Below the pieces are notes generated by a model. That model was not told the origin of the DNA. It worked only from the letters and a program-made list of their open reading frames with translations, and did not search any database. Position numbers and translations under genes: made by a program. Below are positions 1 to 11,938 of a DNA stretch of 64,000 nt, piece by piece. Source of the stretch: Steroidobacter denitrificans (GTDB taxonomy: Bacteria > Pseudomonadota > Gammaproteobacteria > Steroidobacterales > Steroidobacteraceae); assembly GCF_001579945.1 (NCBI RefSeq), contig NZ_CP011971.1, positions 3,036,030-3,100,029 on the forward strand. Direction: 5' to 3'. Each line of letters begins with the position of its first letter. Position 1 is the stretch's first letter.

Positions 1-662
1 ACGCAGTCCACGCCATGGTCCCGAAACGTGTTCGCGTACAGCTCAAACTCGGGGTAAAGGAACTGCGCTCGCGGAGTGCTGTCCACGATGGCCAGGCGCG
101 ACGGCGTGCGCCCGGATTGCTGCCGAGCATCCTCCATCCAGGCCGTGACGGCCGCATCACGCGCTTGGGCCGCGTTGGTCCAGGTGGCCCATGCTGGCGG
201 CGCGCAAGACCGCACGGCATCGAGCAACAAGGCATTGAGGAGCAGACCGCCTGGATTGGTGTTGACCTCGATCAGCCGCGGGCCATCGACCGTCAGGTGA
301 AAGTCCAGACCCAGGACGCCCCCCGCCGAACCCGGATCATGGGTTGCAATGTCAGGGGCCCATTGCAGGACCCGTTGGCTATATCCCGGGTTTCCTGCGA
401 CGTCGAAGACCGCCGCCGCGACTCGTCCCATGGCCTCCAACGCGGGCCGATCAACGAACAAGGCATAGGGTGAAAATAAGTGCGCGTGTACGGCGGGATC
501 AGTCGTGAACTCCGGAAAGGCACCCCGGATCGACTCGTGCAGACGGAGGATGTCGACCACTTCGCATGCACACCGCTGGTTGAGCGGCGCGCTTTCCAGG
601 GTGGCACAGTCGATCTCGCAGCCTGTCTGTCCAACTATTATCGGAGTCCGCGGTTCAACCAC
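1..662 (-). CDS. ATP-grasp-like protein of the mer module, partial (runs off left edge)
   Basis: The reading frame is open on the minus strand from a GTG at 662 to the window edge (220 codons seen). The GTG overlaps the stop of the preceding GDCCVxC gene, suggesting translational coupling. The segment GLDFHLTVDGPRLIEVNTNPGG resembles the metal/ATP-binding end of ATP-grasp ligases, where the E-x-N pair binds magnesium. The family is inferred from that motif alone and the substrate is unknown. The N-terminal part is rich in cysteine (GCEIDC, CACE), which would suit a thiol or metal context. It is the last visible gene of the module led by merT and merP. It could be a glutathione-synthetase-like enzyme or an uncharacterised relative. 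Confidence 0.55.
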   Translation of the reverse strand, partial: MVEPRTPIIVGQTGCEIDCATLESAPLNQRCACEVVDILRLHESIRGAFPEFTTDPAVHAHLFSPYALFVDRPALEAMGRVAAAVFDVAGNPGYSQRVLQWAPDIATHDPGSAGGVLGLDFHLTVDGPRLIEVNTNPGGLLLNALLLDAVRSCAPPAWATWTNAAQARDAAVTAWMEDARQQSGRTPSRLAIVDSTPRAQFLYPEFELYANTFRDHGVDC

Positions 663-867
663 AACAGGGATTGTTCTGTTGGATCGGTGGACATGGCACT
701 GTTCCGAACGAGCAGAACACACAGCAGTCGCCTTGATGCGGACGCAAAACCGCTCCACAGCCCGTGCACTCATAGAAGAATTGACACGCTGTGATGGGCA
801 TTGTCTCGGTCGCCCGATGGCCGCACTCCGGGCAGGTCAAGACGCTTTCCAGCTTGACGTCACTCAC
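655..867 (-). CDS. GDCCVxC-domain small cysteine-rich protein, copy 1
   Basis: This 70-residue protein carries a CPEC knuckle, a YECTGCG knuckle and the signature GDCCVFCSFG, ending in NNPCCG. The signature matches the GDCCVxC-domain (seleno)proteins annotated as putative heavy-metal response proteins. Here all the positions are cysteine, not selenocysteine. It is predicted cytosolic, with no signal peptide. The chosen GTG at 867 overlaps the merP stop (860-862) and matches the ATG start of the second copy at 14370. A longer frame upstream only re-reads merP. Its role is not established. The ten or so cysteines and the mer position suggest metal binding or buffering. Confidence 0.75.
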   Translation of the reverse strand: MSDVKLESVLTCPECGHRATETMPITACQFFYECTGCGAVLRPHQGDCCVFCSFGTVPCPPIQQNNPCCG

Positions 868-1147
868 CGCCAGTCCGCACCTTGGCCGGGAAGCCTGCTT
901 CCGTGACTGCACGCGCGATTCCGGCTGCATCCGTCTGGCTCGATTCGAACGTCACCGTGACTGTTTCAGCCCGGGTGTCCACCTTCACATCGGCCACGCC
1001 CGGCACCTTCTCCAGCGCCTTCCTGATGGTGATGCCGCAGGCGGGACAGGTCATGTTCTCAGCATCGAGCATCACTACGGTTGCGGGCGTCGCAAGAGCG
1101 GCACCGACCGACAGAGCAGCCACCAGGGCCAGTATCCACTTGTGCAT
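860..1147 (-). CDS. merP: MerP-like periplasmic mercuric ion-binding protein, copy 1
   Basis: This 95-residue protein has a signal peptide (MHKWILALVAALSVGAALA) followed by one heavy-metal-associated domain with the metal site NMTCPACG near residues 32-39. In the mer system MerP binds Hg(II) in the periplasm and passes it to MerT. The ATG at 1147 was chosen because it gives a clean signal peptide and sits 8 nt after the merT stop. The ORF stays open further upstream only through the merT region. It ends overlapping the GDCCVxC gene. The second copy (14360-14647) is clearly homologous but diverged, including NMTCPTCS at the metal site. Confidence 0.85.
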   Translation of the reverse strand: MHKWILALVAALSVGAALATPATVVMLDAENMTCPACGITIRKALEKVPGVADVKVDTRAETVTVTFESSQTDAAGIARAVTEAGFPAKVRTGGE

Positions 1148-1155
1148 CGCGCCTC

Positions 1156-1512
1156 CTACAGAATCCAGACGATGTAATAGGGAAACAGCAGCAACAGGAC
1201 GATGAGGGCTGTCGCCAACCAGAGCCAACGTCGCCTGCGTCGCAGAGCGTCCGGGGCGATGCAACTGCCATCCACACCGCACCGTGCCGCCGGTCGATAC
1301 AGCATCCAAAACGCCACGGCCAAGGACAGTACGGCGGCGGCGCTGAACCAGGGCCTCAAGGGATCGAGAGCTGTCAGGGTGCCGATCCAGGCGCCACTGA
1401 TGCCCAGCAGGACCAGCACCAGCGGCACGACGCAGCAGACCGATGCGCCAATGGCGGCGATGCTCGCGCCAACGATGGCTGGAACAGACGATTTGGCCGG
1501 GGTTGTTTGCAT
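1156..1512 (-). CDS. merT: MerT mercuric ion transport protein, copy 1
   Basis: This 118-residue inner-membrane protein has three predicted membrane segments. The first carries the vicinal cysteine pair (ASVCCVVPL, near residues 25-27) that accepts Hg(II) from MerP. A second cysteine pair (CGVDGSC) lies in the loop before the last helix. The arrangement is canonical MerT. It is the first gene of the minus-strand module and lies just downstream of a MerR-type promoter. Its first 40 or so codons are almost identical to the second copy, while the rest has diverged, so the two copies are mosaic. Confidence 0.9.
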   Translation of the reverse strand: MQTTPAKSSVPAIVGASIAAIGASVCCVVPLVLVLLGISGAWIGTLTALDPLRPWFSAAAVLSLAVAFWMLYRPAARCGVDGSCIAPDALRRRRRWLWLATALIVLLLLFPYYIVWIL

Positions 1513-1519
1513 CAGAGCA

Positions 1520-1550
1520 TACTAGCCTCTGTACCTAGGTACGGAGTCAA
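1520..1550 (-). promoter_or_regulatory. MerR-controlled promoter of mer module 1
   Basis: On the minus strand a -35 TTGACT (1545-1550) and a -10 CTAGTA (1520-1525) are separated by 19 bp. The spacer contains the dyad CCGTACCTAGGTAC. The overlong 19-bp spacer with a central dyad is the hallmark of MerR-activated mer promoters such as those of Tn21 and Tn501. It fires toward merT. The divergent merR copy beside it is truncated, so control presumably comes from the intact MerR at 15056. Confidence 0.85.
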
Positions 1551-1553
1551 GCC

Positions 1554-1736
1554 GTGCGTCCGAACACGTTTACGATCAGCCAGCTGGCGGCGGCGGCCGA
1601 CGTGCATGTCGAAACCGTGCGCTACTACCAGCGCCGTAGGCTGCTGCGTCAACCCGAGCGACCGATAGGAGGCGTGCGTCGTTACGACGAAAACGATGTC
1701 AATCGGCTTCAGTTCATCCGTCGCGCTCAGATGATG
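1554..1736 (+). pseudogene. merR: merR, truncated copy
   Basis: The first 61 codons are identical to the intact merR at 15056-15481, including the whole winged helix-turn-helix start. At 1737 homology ends and the frame runs on for 14 foreign residues to a stop at 1776-1778. The dimerisation helix and all three mercury-binding cysteines are missing, so it cannot act as a Hg(II) sensor. The DNA-binding half lacks its dimer helix and is probably not functional. The break is one edge of the 13.5-kb direct-repeat structure. Confidence 0.88.
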
Positions 1737-1829
1737 CAGGTACCAACAAGATTGATCACTGAGAACAGCGCGAGGTGATCGCTCAACCGACCTTGATGAT
1801 CATCGCCAGCGAGCAAGCAGCCCGCAAGA

Positions 1830-2585
1830 TCAGGACGCTGCTGGAACATCTTCCAGAACTCCCGACTCTCTGGCCACTCGACGGGCTTCATCGGCACCCT
1901 TCCGCTCGCTGTAGCGATCGACCAAGTAATCACTCCGCCCGCGCACCAGGAGCGTGAACTTGACCAACTCCTCCATTACGTCCACCACCCGGTCGAAGAA
2001 CGGCGAAGCGCGCATGCGCCCCGCGTCGTCAAATTCCTGCCACGCCTTCGCGACCGACGACTGGTTGGGAATCGTCACCATCCGCATCCACCGTCCCAGC
2101 ACGCGCAGGGCGTTGACCACGTTGAACGACTGCGAGCCGCCGCACACCTGCATGACCGCCAGCGTTCGTCCCTGGGTGGGTCGCACGCTACCGTCCTCGA
2201 GCGGCAGCCAGTCAATCTGGTTCTTGAATACGCCGGTGATCGTGCCGTGGCGCTCGGGCGACACCCAGACCTGGCCTTCCGACCACTGCGACCATTCGCG
2301 CAGCTGCTGCACTTTCGGGTGATCGCTGCCGACGCTGTCCAGCATGGGCAGGCCATGCGGATCGAACACCCGGGTTTCGGCGCCGAGGTGTCGCAGGATG
2401 CGCTCGGCTTCCAGTGCCAGCTTGCGGCTGTAGGACTGCGGTCGCAGGGAGCCGTACAAGAGAAGGATGCGTGGCGCTGGTGCCGTCGCGTCGACGCCGA
2501 GCGCGTCATGGCGAGGACCGGGAAGCAGGTCGGCGGCCAGATGAGGGAGGTCGAGGAGCACGGGTGATTGCAGTTCGTTATTCAT
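1830..2585 (-). CDS. arsH: ArsH, NADPH-dependent FMN reductase / organoarsenical oxidase
   Basis: This 251-residue cytosolic flavoprotein of the NADPH-dependent FMN reductase family carries the flavin phosphate-binding loop [13 protein letters not shown] near residues 42-54 and the ArsH-type segments [18 protein letters not shown] and CGGSQSFN. ArsH enzymes oxidise trivalent organoarsenicals to less toxic pentavalent forms. Length and the N-terminal extension of about 35 residues before PRILLLYGS are normal for the family. It is divergent from arsR-arsC-acr3 with only about 14 bp between start codons, so each promoter must overlap the other gene's 5' end. Confidence 0.9.
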   Translation of the reverse strand: MNNELQSPVLLDLPHLAADLLPGPRHDALGVDATAPAPRILLLYGSLRPQSYSRKLALEAERILRHLGAETRVFDPHGLPMLDSVGSDHPKVQQLREWSQWSEGQVWVSPERHGTITGVFKNQIDWLPLEDGSVRPTQGRTLAVMQVCGGSQSFNVVNALRVLGRWMRMVTIPNQSSVAKAWQEFDDAGRMRASPFFDRVVDVMEELVKFTLLVRGRSDYLVDRYSERKGADEARRVARESGVLEDVPAAS

Positions 2586-2612
2586 TCGACTATTCTAGAA
2601 TGATGGAAACGA
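2586..2612. promoter_or_regulatory. Candidate ArsR operator between arsH and arsR
   Basis: The short gap between the divergent starts is AT-rich in an otherwise GC-rich region. It contains the perfect palindrome ATTCTAGAAT (2592-2601), which overlaps the arsR start codon, and flanking ATTC/GAAT half-sites. ArsR repressors bind such imperfect dyads over their own promoters. Placement over the start codon means the arsR message would be nearly leaderless. Assignment is by position and symmetry only. Confidence 0.35.
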
Positions 2613-2935
2613 ATCAGGCAATCGCTGCGCTGACGGCGCTGGGCCACGCCACCCGGCTGGCGATCTTCCGGCTGCTGGTCGAGGCCGGCCCCAACGGCCG
2701 CATGGCCGGTGAAATTGCGGAAGCACTGGCCGTCCCTGGCGCAACCCTGTCATTCCACCTGAAGGAGCTCGTCCATGCCGGTCTGATCGGCAGCGAGAGC
2801 CGGGGGCGCAACGTCTGCTATCGCGCCAACTTCGAAGCCATGAACGAACTGGTCGCCTACCTGACCCACAACTGCTGCGTGGGCTCCGCGGATGAGAGCT
2901 GCCCCCCTGGTGCCGGGGCCGCCTGCGCCTGTTGA
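2600..2935 (+). CDS. arsR: ArsR-family arsenite-responsive repressor
   Basis: This 111-residue winged-helix protein has a recognition region reading GATLSFHLKELVHAGLIGSESRGRNVCY, typical of ArsR/SmtB repressors. The C-terminal tail is cysteine-rich (HNCCVGSADESC, ending ACAC), consistent with As(III) thiolate sensing outside the DNA-binding helix. Two adjacent ATGs (2600 and 2603) are possible starts and there is no clear ribosome-binding site. It leads arsR-arsC-acr3 and is expected to repress that operon and the divergent arsH. Confidence 0.88.
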   Translation: MMETNQAIAALTALGHATRLAIFRLLVEAGPNGRMAGEIAEALAVPGATLSFHLKELVHAGLIGSESRGRNVCYRANFEAMNELVAYLTHNCCVGSADESCPPGAGAACAC

Positions 2936-2969
2936 TCCTCTCCCACCTGTCACTCGAGGAACCGCCCCG

Positions 2970-3488
2970 ATGAAGCGTCGCGTCCTTTTCCTGTGCACCG
3001 GCAATTCCGCGCGCAGCGTGCTGGCCGAGGCCACGCTCCGCGCCTGGGCCGGCCACCGCTTCGAAGTCTTCAGCGCCGGCAGCCAGCCGGCCGGCACGGT
3101 CAACCCCTGGGCGCTTGCCCAACTGGCGGCCGAAGGCATTGCCACGGCAGGCCTGCGTAGCAAGTCCTGGGACGAGTTCACGACGCCGGACGCGGTACCG
3201 ATGGATCTGGTGGTGACCGTCTGCGATTCGGCCGCGGCCGAAACCTGCCCCGTCGTGCTCGGGGACTTTCTTCGCGTGCACTGGGGGCTCCCGGACCCGG
3301 CAACCGTTGAAGGCGATGACGAGGACAAGCGGAAGGCATTCCGCCAGGCCCACCGCATCGTCAAGGCGCGACTGCAGGCTCTGCTGGCGCTGCCGACCGA
3401 GGTCTGGGATGATCGTGAAGCGTTGAAGGCGGCCCTCGACCGCATCGGCTTCGTACAACCTGAAGACGAGGCGGTCGCCCATGGCTGA
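2970..3488 (+). CDS. arsC: ArsC arsenate reductase, low-molecular-weight phosphatase type
   Basis: This 172-residue protein begins with the phosphatase-like catalytic loop FLCTGNSARS (nucleophilic Cys near residue 9) and later has TVCDSAAAETCPV, which supplies the two resolving cysteines of the thioredoxin-linked arsenate reductases. It reduces As(V) to As(III), which the next gene exports. The ATG at 2970 follows a GAGGA site. The upstream extension of the frame only re-reads the arsR tail. It overlaps acr3 by 8 bp, indicating tight coupling. Confidence 0.9.
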   Translation: MKRRVLFLCTGNSARSVLAEATLRAWAGHRFEVFSAGSQPAGTVNPWALAQLAAEGIATAGLRSKSWDEFTTPDAVPMDLVVTVCDSAAAETCPVVLGDFLRVHWGLPDPATVEGDDEDKRKAFRQAHRIVKARLQALLALPTEVWDDREALKAALDRIGFVQPEDEAVAHG

Positions 3489-4536
3489 GGCAGCGCCCCG
3501 CATGGGGCTGTTCGAACGCTACCTGACCCTGTGGGTCGCGCTGTGCATCGTGGTCGGCACCAGCCTGGGACATTTCTTGCCAAATGCTTTCGCAGCCCTC
3601 GGCGGCATGGAAGTCGCGAAGGTCAACCTGCCGGTGGCCGCACTGATCTGGCTGATGATCATCCCGATGCTGCTGAAGGTCGACTTCGGCGCCATGCGGG
3701 AAGTGGGCAGGCACTGGCGCGGCATCGGCGTCACCCTGTTCGTCAACTGGGCGGTCAAGCCGTTCTCGATGGCCCTGCTGGGCTGGTTCTTCCTGCGGCA
3801 TGTCTTCGCCGACTGGCTCCCGGCGGACCAGATCGACTCCTACATGGCGGGGCTGATCCTGCTGGCCGCCGCACCCTGCACCGCCATGGTGTTCGTGTGG
3901 AGCAACCTGTGTCGCGGCGACGCGAACTTCACGCTCAGCCAGGTCGCGCTCAACGACGCCATCATGGTGGTGGCGTTCGCACCGCTGGTCGCCCTGCTGT
4001 TGGGACTGTCGTCGATCACCGTGCCCTGGGACACGCTGGCGCTGTCGGTGGGCCTCTACATCCTGTTGCCGGTGGCGGTGGCTATCGTCTTGCGTCGCTG
4101 GCTGCTTGTACGCGGCGGCGAGGCCAGGCTGGAACGGGTGCTCGCTCGTTTGGGACCTGTCTCGCTGGTTGCACTGCTGGCGACGCTGGTGCTGCTGTTC
4201 GGCTTCCAGGGAAGGCAGATCGTCGAGCAGCCCCTGATCATCGCGATCCTGGCGGTGCCGATCCTGATCCAGGTCTACTTCAACTCCGGGCTAGCCTACC
4301 TGCTCAACCGCAGGCTGGGTGTCGCCCATTGCGTGGCCGGACCGTCGGCGCTGATCGGGGCCAGCAATTTCTTCGAGCTGGCGGTCGCTACGGCGGTGGC
4401 CCTGTTTGGCGTGCACTCCGGCGCGGCGCTGGCTACCGTGGTCGGCGTGCTGATCGAGGTCCCCGTGATGCTATCAGTGGTCAGGATCGTCAACGGCACA
4501 CGCCCGTGGTACGAGCGGCAGGTCAAAGCGTCGTAG
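3481..4536 (+). CDS. acr3: ACR3-family arsenite efflux permease
   Basis: This 351-residue inner-membrane protein has about ten hydrophobic segments. It carries the family motif AAPCTAMVFVWSNL with the conserved cysteine near residue 138, and the paired segment GASNFFELAVA. ACR3 permeases export As(III) using the proton motive force. It overlaps arsC by 8 bp and closes the ars operon. A second, more distant permease of the same superfamily lies at 11939. Confidence 0.92.
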   Translation: MAEAAPRMGLFERYLTLWVALCIVVGTSLGHFLPNAFAALGGMEVAKVNLPVAALIWLMIIPMLLKVDFGAMREVGRHWRGIGVTLFVNWAVKPFSMALLGWFFLRHVFADWLPADQIDSYMAGLILLAAAPCTAMVFVWSNLCRGDANFTLSQVALNDAIMVVAFAPLVALLLGLSSITVPWDTLALSVGLYILLPVAVAIVLRRWLLVRGGEARLERVLARLGPVSLVALLATLVLLFGFQGRQIVEQPLIIAILAVPILIQVYFNSGLAYLLNRRLGVAHCVAGPSALIGASNFFELAVATAVALFGVHSGAALATVVGVLIEVPVMLSVVRIVNGTRPWYERQVKAS

Positions 4537-4672
4537 AGCATGGACTGGACTTCCGTGTCGTTGACCTGATCACGATCAATTGGTTTGAGAGTTCAGAACC
4601 CATCGGTTTCGTGATGCCGACCTCTCGGCGCCATCAGAGTACTTCATCATCAGGCCGACCGGTCTCTCTCCG

Positions 4673-5311
4673 GTGCCATTCGAGGGTCGACGCTTGCACA
4701 CCACCACCCCGCCGCAGATAACCCGACATATTCGCCAGCTGGTCCAGAGAGTGGTTCCTGGCGGCGTGGCGACCTACATGGTTGTCGAGCCCGAACCTGA
4801 TGCGCTTGAAAAAGAGTGCTTCCCTAACGTCGAGGCGAAGATCGCGCGGGACGGCGGACGCATGCTCTGCGGTTGGCAGCTATGGGAATGGCCGCATGTG
4901 ATGGTCGAAGCGGAGTTTCACGCGATCTGGCTGTCCCCTGACGGCCAGATGGTCGATGTCACGCCCAAGCTCCACCATGAAACCAAGGTCCTCTTCGTGT
5001 CTGACCCGCGACGCCGCTACACCGGCGCGACGGTCGACAACGTGCGCCTGCCGGTTCGCGATGACCAGTTGATCCGGCACTTCATCGGGGTGTCCGAAGC
5101 GATCACGCACGTGCTGAGTCGGGGCGTACCGACGGCCGACGGCCATGTCAGTGTCCCGGCGAACGAGATCGAACCGCTGCAGCAGGCGCAACAGTTCCTG
5201 GGACACGCGCTGCTGACCGGGCTGCGCGATCATCAGCCGTGTCTGTGCGGTGGTGGCCGCAAGTACAAGCGCTGCCATGGCCCCGAGCTGGAGCGCGCCT
5301 TCGCCCTGTAG
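4673..5311 (+). CDS. SEC-C metal-binding motif protein
   Basis: This 212-residue soluble protein ends in PCLCGGGRKYKRCHG, a C-x-C...C-H zinc-binding SEC-C motif like that at the end of SecA. The body (WQLWEWPHVMVEAEFHAIW and following) is a domain I do not recognise. It starts at GTG 4673 with no obvious ribosome-binding site, so the start is uncertain; the next methionine is about 35 codons downstream. It lies between the ars operon and the czc genes with no overlap to either. The 136 bp before it (4537-4672) show nothing recognisable. Confidence 0.6.
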   Translation: MPFEGRRLHTTTPPQITRHIRQLVQRVVPGGVATYMVVEPEPDALEKECFPNVEAKIARDGGRMLCGWQLWEWPHVMVEAEFHAIWLSPDGQMVDVTPKLHHETKVLFVSDPRRRYTGATVDNVRLPVRDDQLIRHFIGVSEAITHVLSRGVPTADGHVSVPANEIEPLQQAQQFLGHALLTGLRDHQPCLCGGGRKYKRCHGPELERAFAL

Positions 5312-5369
5312 CCCTCGCGGCATTCAGCGAAATTGTATACCCCCTCGCCCGCAGGTACCCTGCGTGGTC

Positions 5370-5762
5370 ATGGTCCGCTTGCCCCGCCACCGCTGGTTCC
5401 CGCTCCTGCGCGTTTTCGCGCTGGGGCTGGTTGCGCTGGGATTGGTGCTGCAACCGGTCATGACAGCCGCCGGCGAGATGCACGAGCTCGCACACGACCC
5501 GTCGGGCATGCACAGCCACGGCCCGCATGCCAACGATATGGGCGCGGAGCTCACCGCGACAGGTGCGCACGATCAGGATGGATCGGAGACCTTGCACGTG
5601 CTTCTGGATTTTGCACATTGCTGTGGCGCAGCTGCGGCCGCAATGCCTGTCCTGGAGTCCTTGTCTGCTCTTCCGGTAGCCGGTCGGCTGGTGATTGAGA
5701 AGGCGTCGCTCCCACCGGCCGTACGCCTAGCGAGTCCGTTCAAGCCTCCGATCTTCGGATGA
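5370..5762 (+). CDS. CzcI-like small exported protein preceding czcCBA
   Basis: This 130-residue protein has an N-terminal hydrophobic segment (VFALGLVALGLVLQPVMTAAG) likely to be a signal peptide. A histidine- and methionine-containing stretch follows (HELAHDPSGMHSHGPHAND). Small exported proteins of this kind, often called CzcI, precede czcCBA in many proteobacteria and may tune the efflux system. The ATG at 5370 is chosen because the signal peptide follows directly; the frame upstream re-reads the SEC-C gene. It is 56 bp ahead of czcC, probably in the same operon. Name given by position and composition. Confidence 0.55.
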   Translation: MVRLPRHRWFPLLRVFALGLVALGLVLQPVMTAAGEMHELAHDPSGMHSHGPHANDMGAELTATGAHDQDGSETLHVLLDFAHCCGAAAAAMPVLESLSALPVAGRLVIEKASLPPAVRLASPFKPPIFG

Positions 5763-5818
5763 CTGCGCCATCGGCCTGACGCCGACACCCGTCATTTCGA
5801 TTCACCGGAGCAACCCCC

Positions 5819-7095
5819 ATGCGTTTGCGATCAGCGGCATTGGCCGCGTTCGTCGTCGTGTGTGCCGTGGCATTTCCCACGCACGCCGCCGGCCCTCTTA
5901 CTCTGGACGACGCATTTTTTCGCGTTGCCAGCACTCACCCCAATCTGCGCCTGTTTGGCGCCCGCCATGAGGCCCTGGCAGCCGAGTTGGAGCGAGCCTC
6001 CTTGCGCCCGGCGCTGGTTGCTGGCGCCGAACTCGAGAACATGCTGGGTCCCGGCCCGGCCAGCGGTCTCGACAGCGCCGAGATCACGCTGAGCCTAGCT
6101 TCCGTGCTGGAGCGGGGCGGCAAGCTCGATGCCCGCCGCACGCTCGCGCAGAGCCGCATCGACGCGCTGGCCATTGCGCGCGAGGCGCAGCGGTTGGATC
6201 TTCTGGCCGAAGTGGCCCGCCGCTACCTCGCGGTCGTCGGTGCGCAACGGCAAGGCGAGCTCGCGCAGTTGGACGTCGACCAGCGCGAGCGCACCGTCGC
6301 TGCGGCACGCCGGCGTCACGAGGCCGGTGCTTCGCCCGAGGCGGTCGTACTCACCGCCCAAGCTGCTCTGGCACGGGCCGAACTGGACGGGGCTCGGGCT
6401 CGACAGCGTGAGACAGCCGCCCGCCAACATCTCGCGGCCCTTTGGGGCGAGCGCAATCCGGCATTCGAGATCGCTGGGGGCGATCCGCTGGCAGTGCCGC
6501 AGGTCGCGGACTTCGCGGTACTCGCCGACTGGCTGCAACGCACCCCCGAGCTCGCGCAGTTCGTCGACCAGCAACGCATTGGCGAGGCGCGGTTGCAGCT
6601 GGCGCGCAGCGAGGCGACACCCGACCTCGACTGGCAAGTCGGCGTCCGGCGGATGGCGGATGGCGATGACTTCGCCCTGGTTGGCAGTGTCTCGATCCCG
6701 CTGGGCACCACCAGCCGCGCGCAACCGGGCATCCGTGCCGCACGCGCCGAGTTGACGGCGTTGGAAATCGAACGAGAGGCTACGGGTCTGTGGCTCTACT
6801 CCACCCTTGCCGAGGCGCATGGCCGCTTCGGTGTGGCGCGCCTGGAAGCGCAGCGGCTGGGTGAGGACGTGCTCCCACGCCTGGCAAAGGCCGAAGCCGC
6901 GGCCGCCACCGCGTATCGCGCAGGGGCGGCCAGCTATCTGGAGTGGTCGAGCTTGCAGGCAGAGCGCGCCGCGGCCCGGCGGCAACAATTGGAGGCGGCG
7001 CTGGAAGCCCAGCGTGCCCTGATCGAGATCCAGCGGCTGACCGGTCAGGCCTTCGTCGTCGGCCCTGGCCCGCACGACAACCAAGGAGCAACGCC

Positions 7096-7099
<4 letters not shown>
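5819..7099 (+). CDS. czcC: CzcC-type outer membrane efflux factor (TolC family)
   Basis: This 426-residue protein has a signal peptide (LAAFVVVCAVAFPTHAAG) and the repeated long alpha-helical hairpins of TolC-family outer membrane factors, with two related halves. It forms the outer-membrane channel of the RND pump encoded by the next two genes. The stop overlaps the czcB start (ATGA). An AAGGAG ribosome-binding site for czcB (7083-7088) lies within its end. Confidence 0.85.
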
Positions 7100-11266
<4,167 letters not shown>

Positions 11267-11267
11267 C

Positions 11268-11860
11268 GTGAGCGAAGAGAAGATCGAAATACACGACGCC
11301 CACCAACGCCGGATCCTGTTGATCGTCCTTGCCTTGAACCTCGCGCTTGCCGCGGGTTCTGGGTCACGGGCCTCGCTGCCGGCTCAAGCGCCCTGATTGC
11401 GAATGGACTGGACAATGCGTCCGACAGCGCTGTCCACATCATCACCCTGCTCGCGCTCAGTCGTTCACCGGCCTGGAAACGATCGGCGGCCAAGGTGTCC
11501 GGCTGGCTGCTGATCCTGTTCGCCGCGGGAATCCTGGTTGACGTGGGCCGTCGATTTTTCGGCGACGTCGAGCCCATTGGCACAACGATGATGGTGATGG
11601 CCCTGGGAGCCGCCATAGTGAACGCGACCTGTGTGTGGCTACTCAAGAAGATCCGGCAGACCAACGTGAACGTGCGCGCCGCGACCACCTTCAGCACCAA
11701 CGACTTTGTCGCCAACGCGGGCGTGCTTGTGGGTGGCGGATTGGTGCTCTGGACCGGGCGGGCCTGGCCCGATCTAGTCGTCGGTCTTGCGGTGGCGGCG
11801 ATCGCCCTGAAGGGGGGCATCGAGATCCTGCGGGATGCGCGAGGTCAAGAGCATGGCTAG
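11268..11860 (+). pseudogene. CDF cation transporter (CzcD-like), frameshifted
   Basis: From GTG 11268 the frame encodes about 31 good residues (IHDAHQRRILLIVLALNLALAAG) and then runs into a stop at 11396. The expected continuation (FWVTGLAAGSSALIANGLDNASDSAVHI) is in the next frame, so one base is missing near 11355-11360. From there the frame is open to 11860. Restoring one base would give about 197 residues with CDF features: the D-x3-D site DNASD and FSTNDFVANAG. It could be a real inactivation or a sequencing error. A second short CDF gene, intact, lies at 13429. Confidence 0.82.
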
Positions 11861-11938
11861 CAGAGCCGGCTTGCAGTACTTTCTCCATCGGAGCCGCGCT
11901 TTGTGTCGGGGCATTCGGCAGGGCACAGCGGTCACCCC

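Larger units (their letters stand above)
1381..1736 (+). repeat. Long direct repeat, copy 1 (merT start / mer promoter / merR start)
   Basis: Bases 1381-1736 match 14883-15238 at a constant offset of 13,502 bp with only three differences seen on reading (near 1416, 1418 and 1514). Left of 1381 similarity falls abruptly to that of diverged homologues. Right of 1736 it stops completely, inside merR. The block covers the 5' part of merT, the mer operator and the first 61 codons of merR. The sharp edges suggest recent duplication or gene conversion. Confidence 0.9.

Noticed and set aside
1737-1778. Continuation of the truncated merR frame
   Set aside because: The 14 codons after 1736 have no similarity to MerR and simply run to the first stop.
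5334-5360. TATACCCCC ... AGGTACC stretch before the CzcI-like gene, resembling a CsoR-type operator
   Set aside because: The two halves are not a convincing dyad and spacing does not match; left as ordinary upstream sequence.
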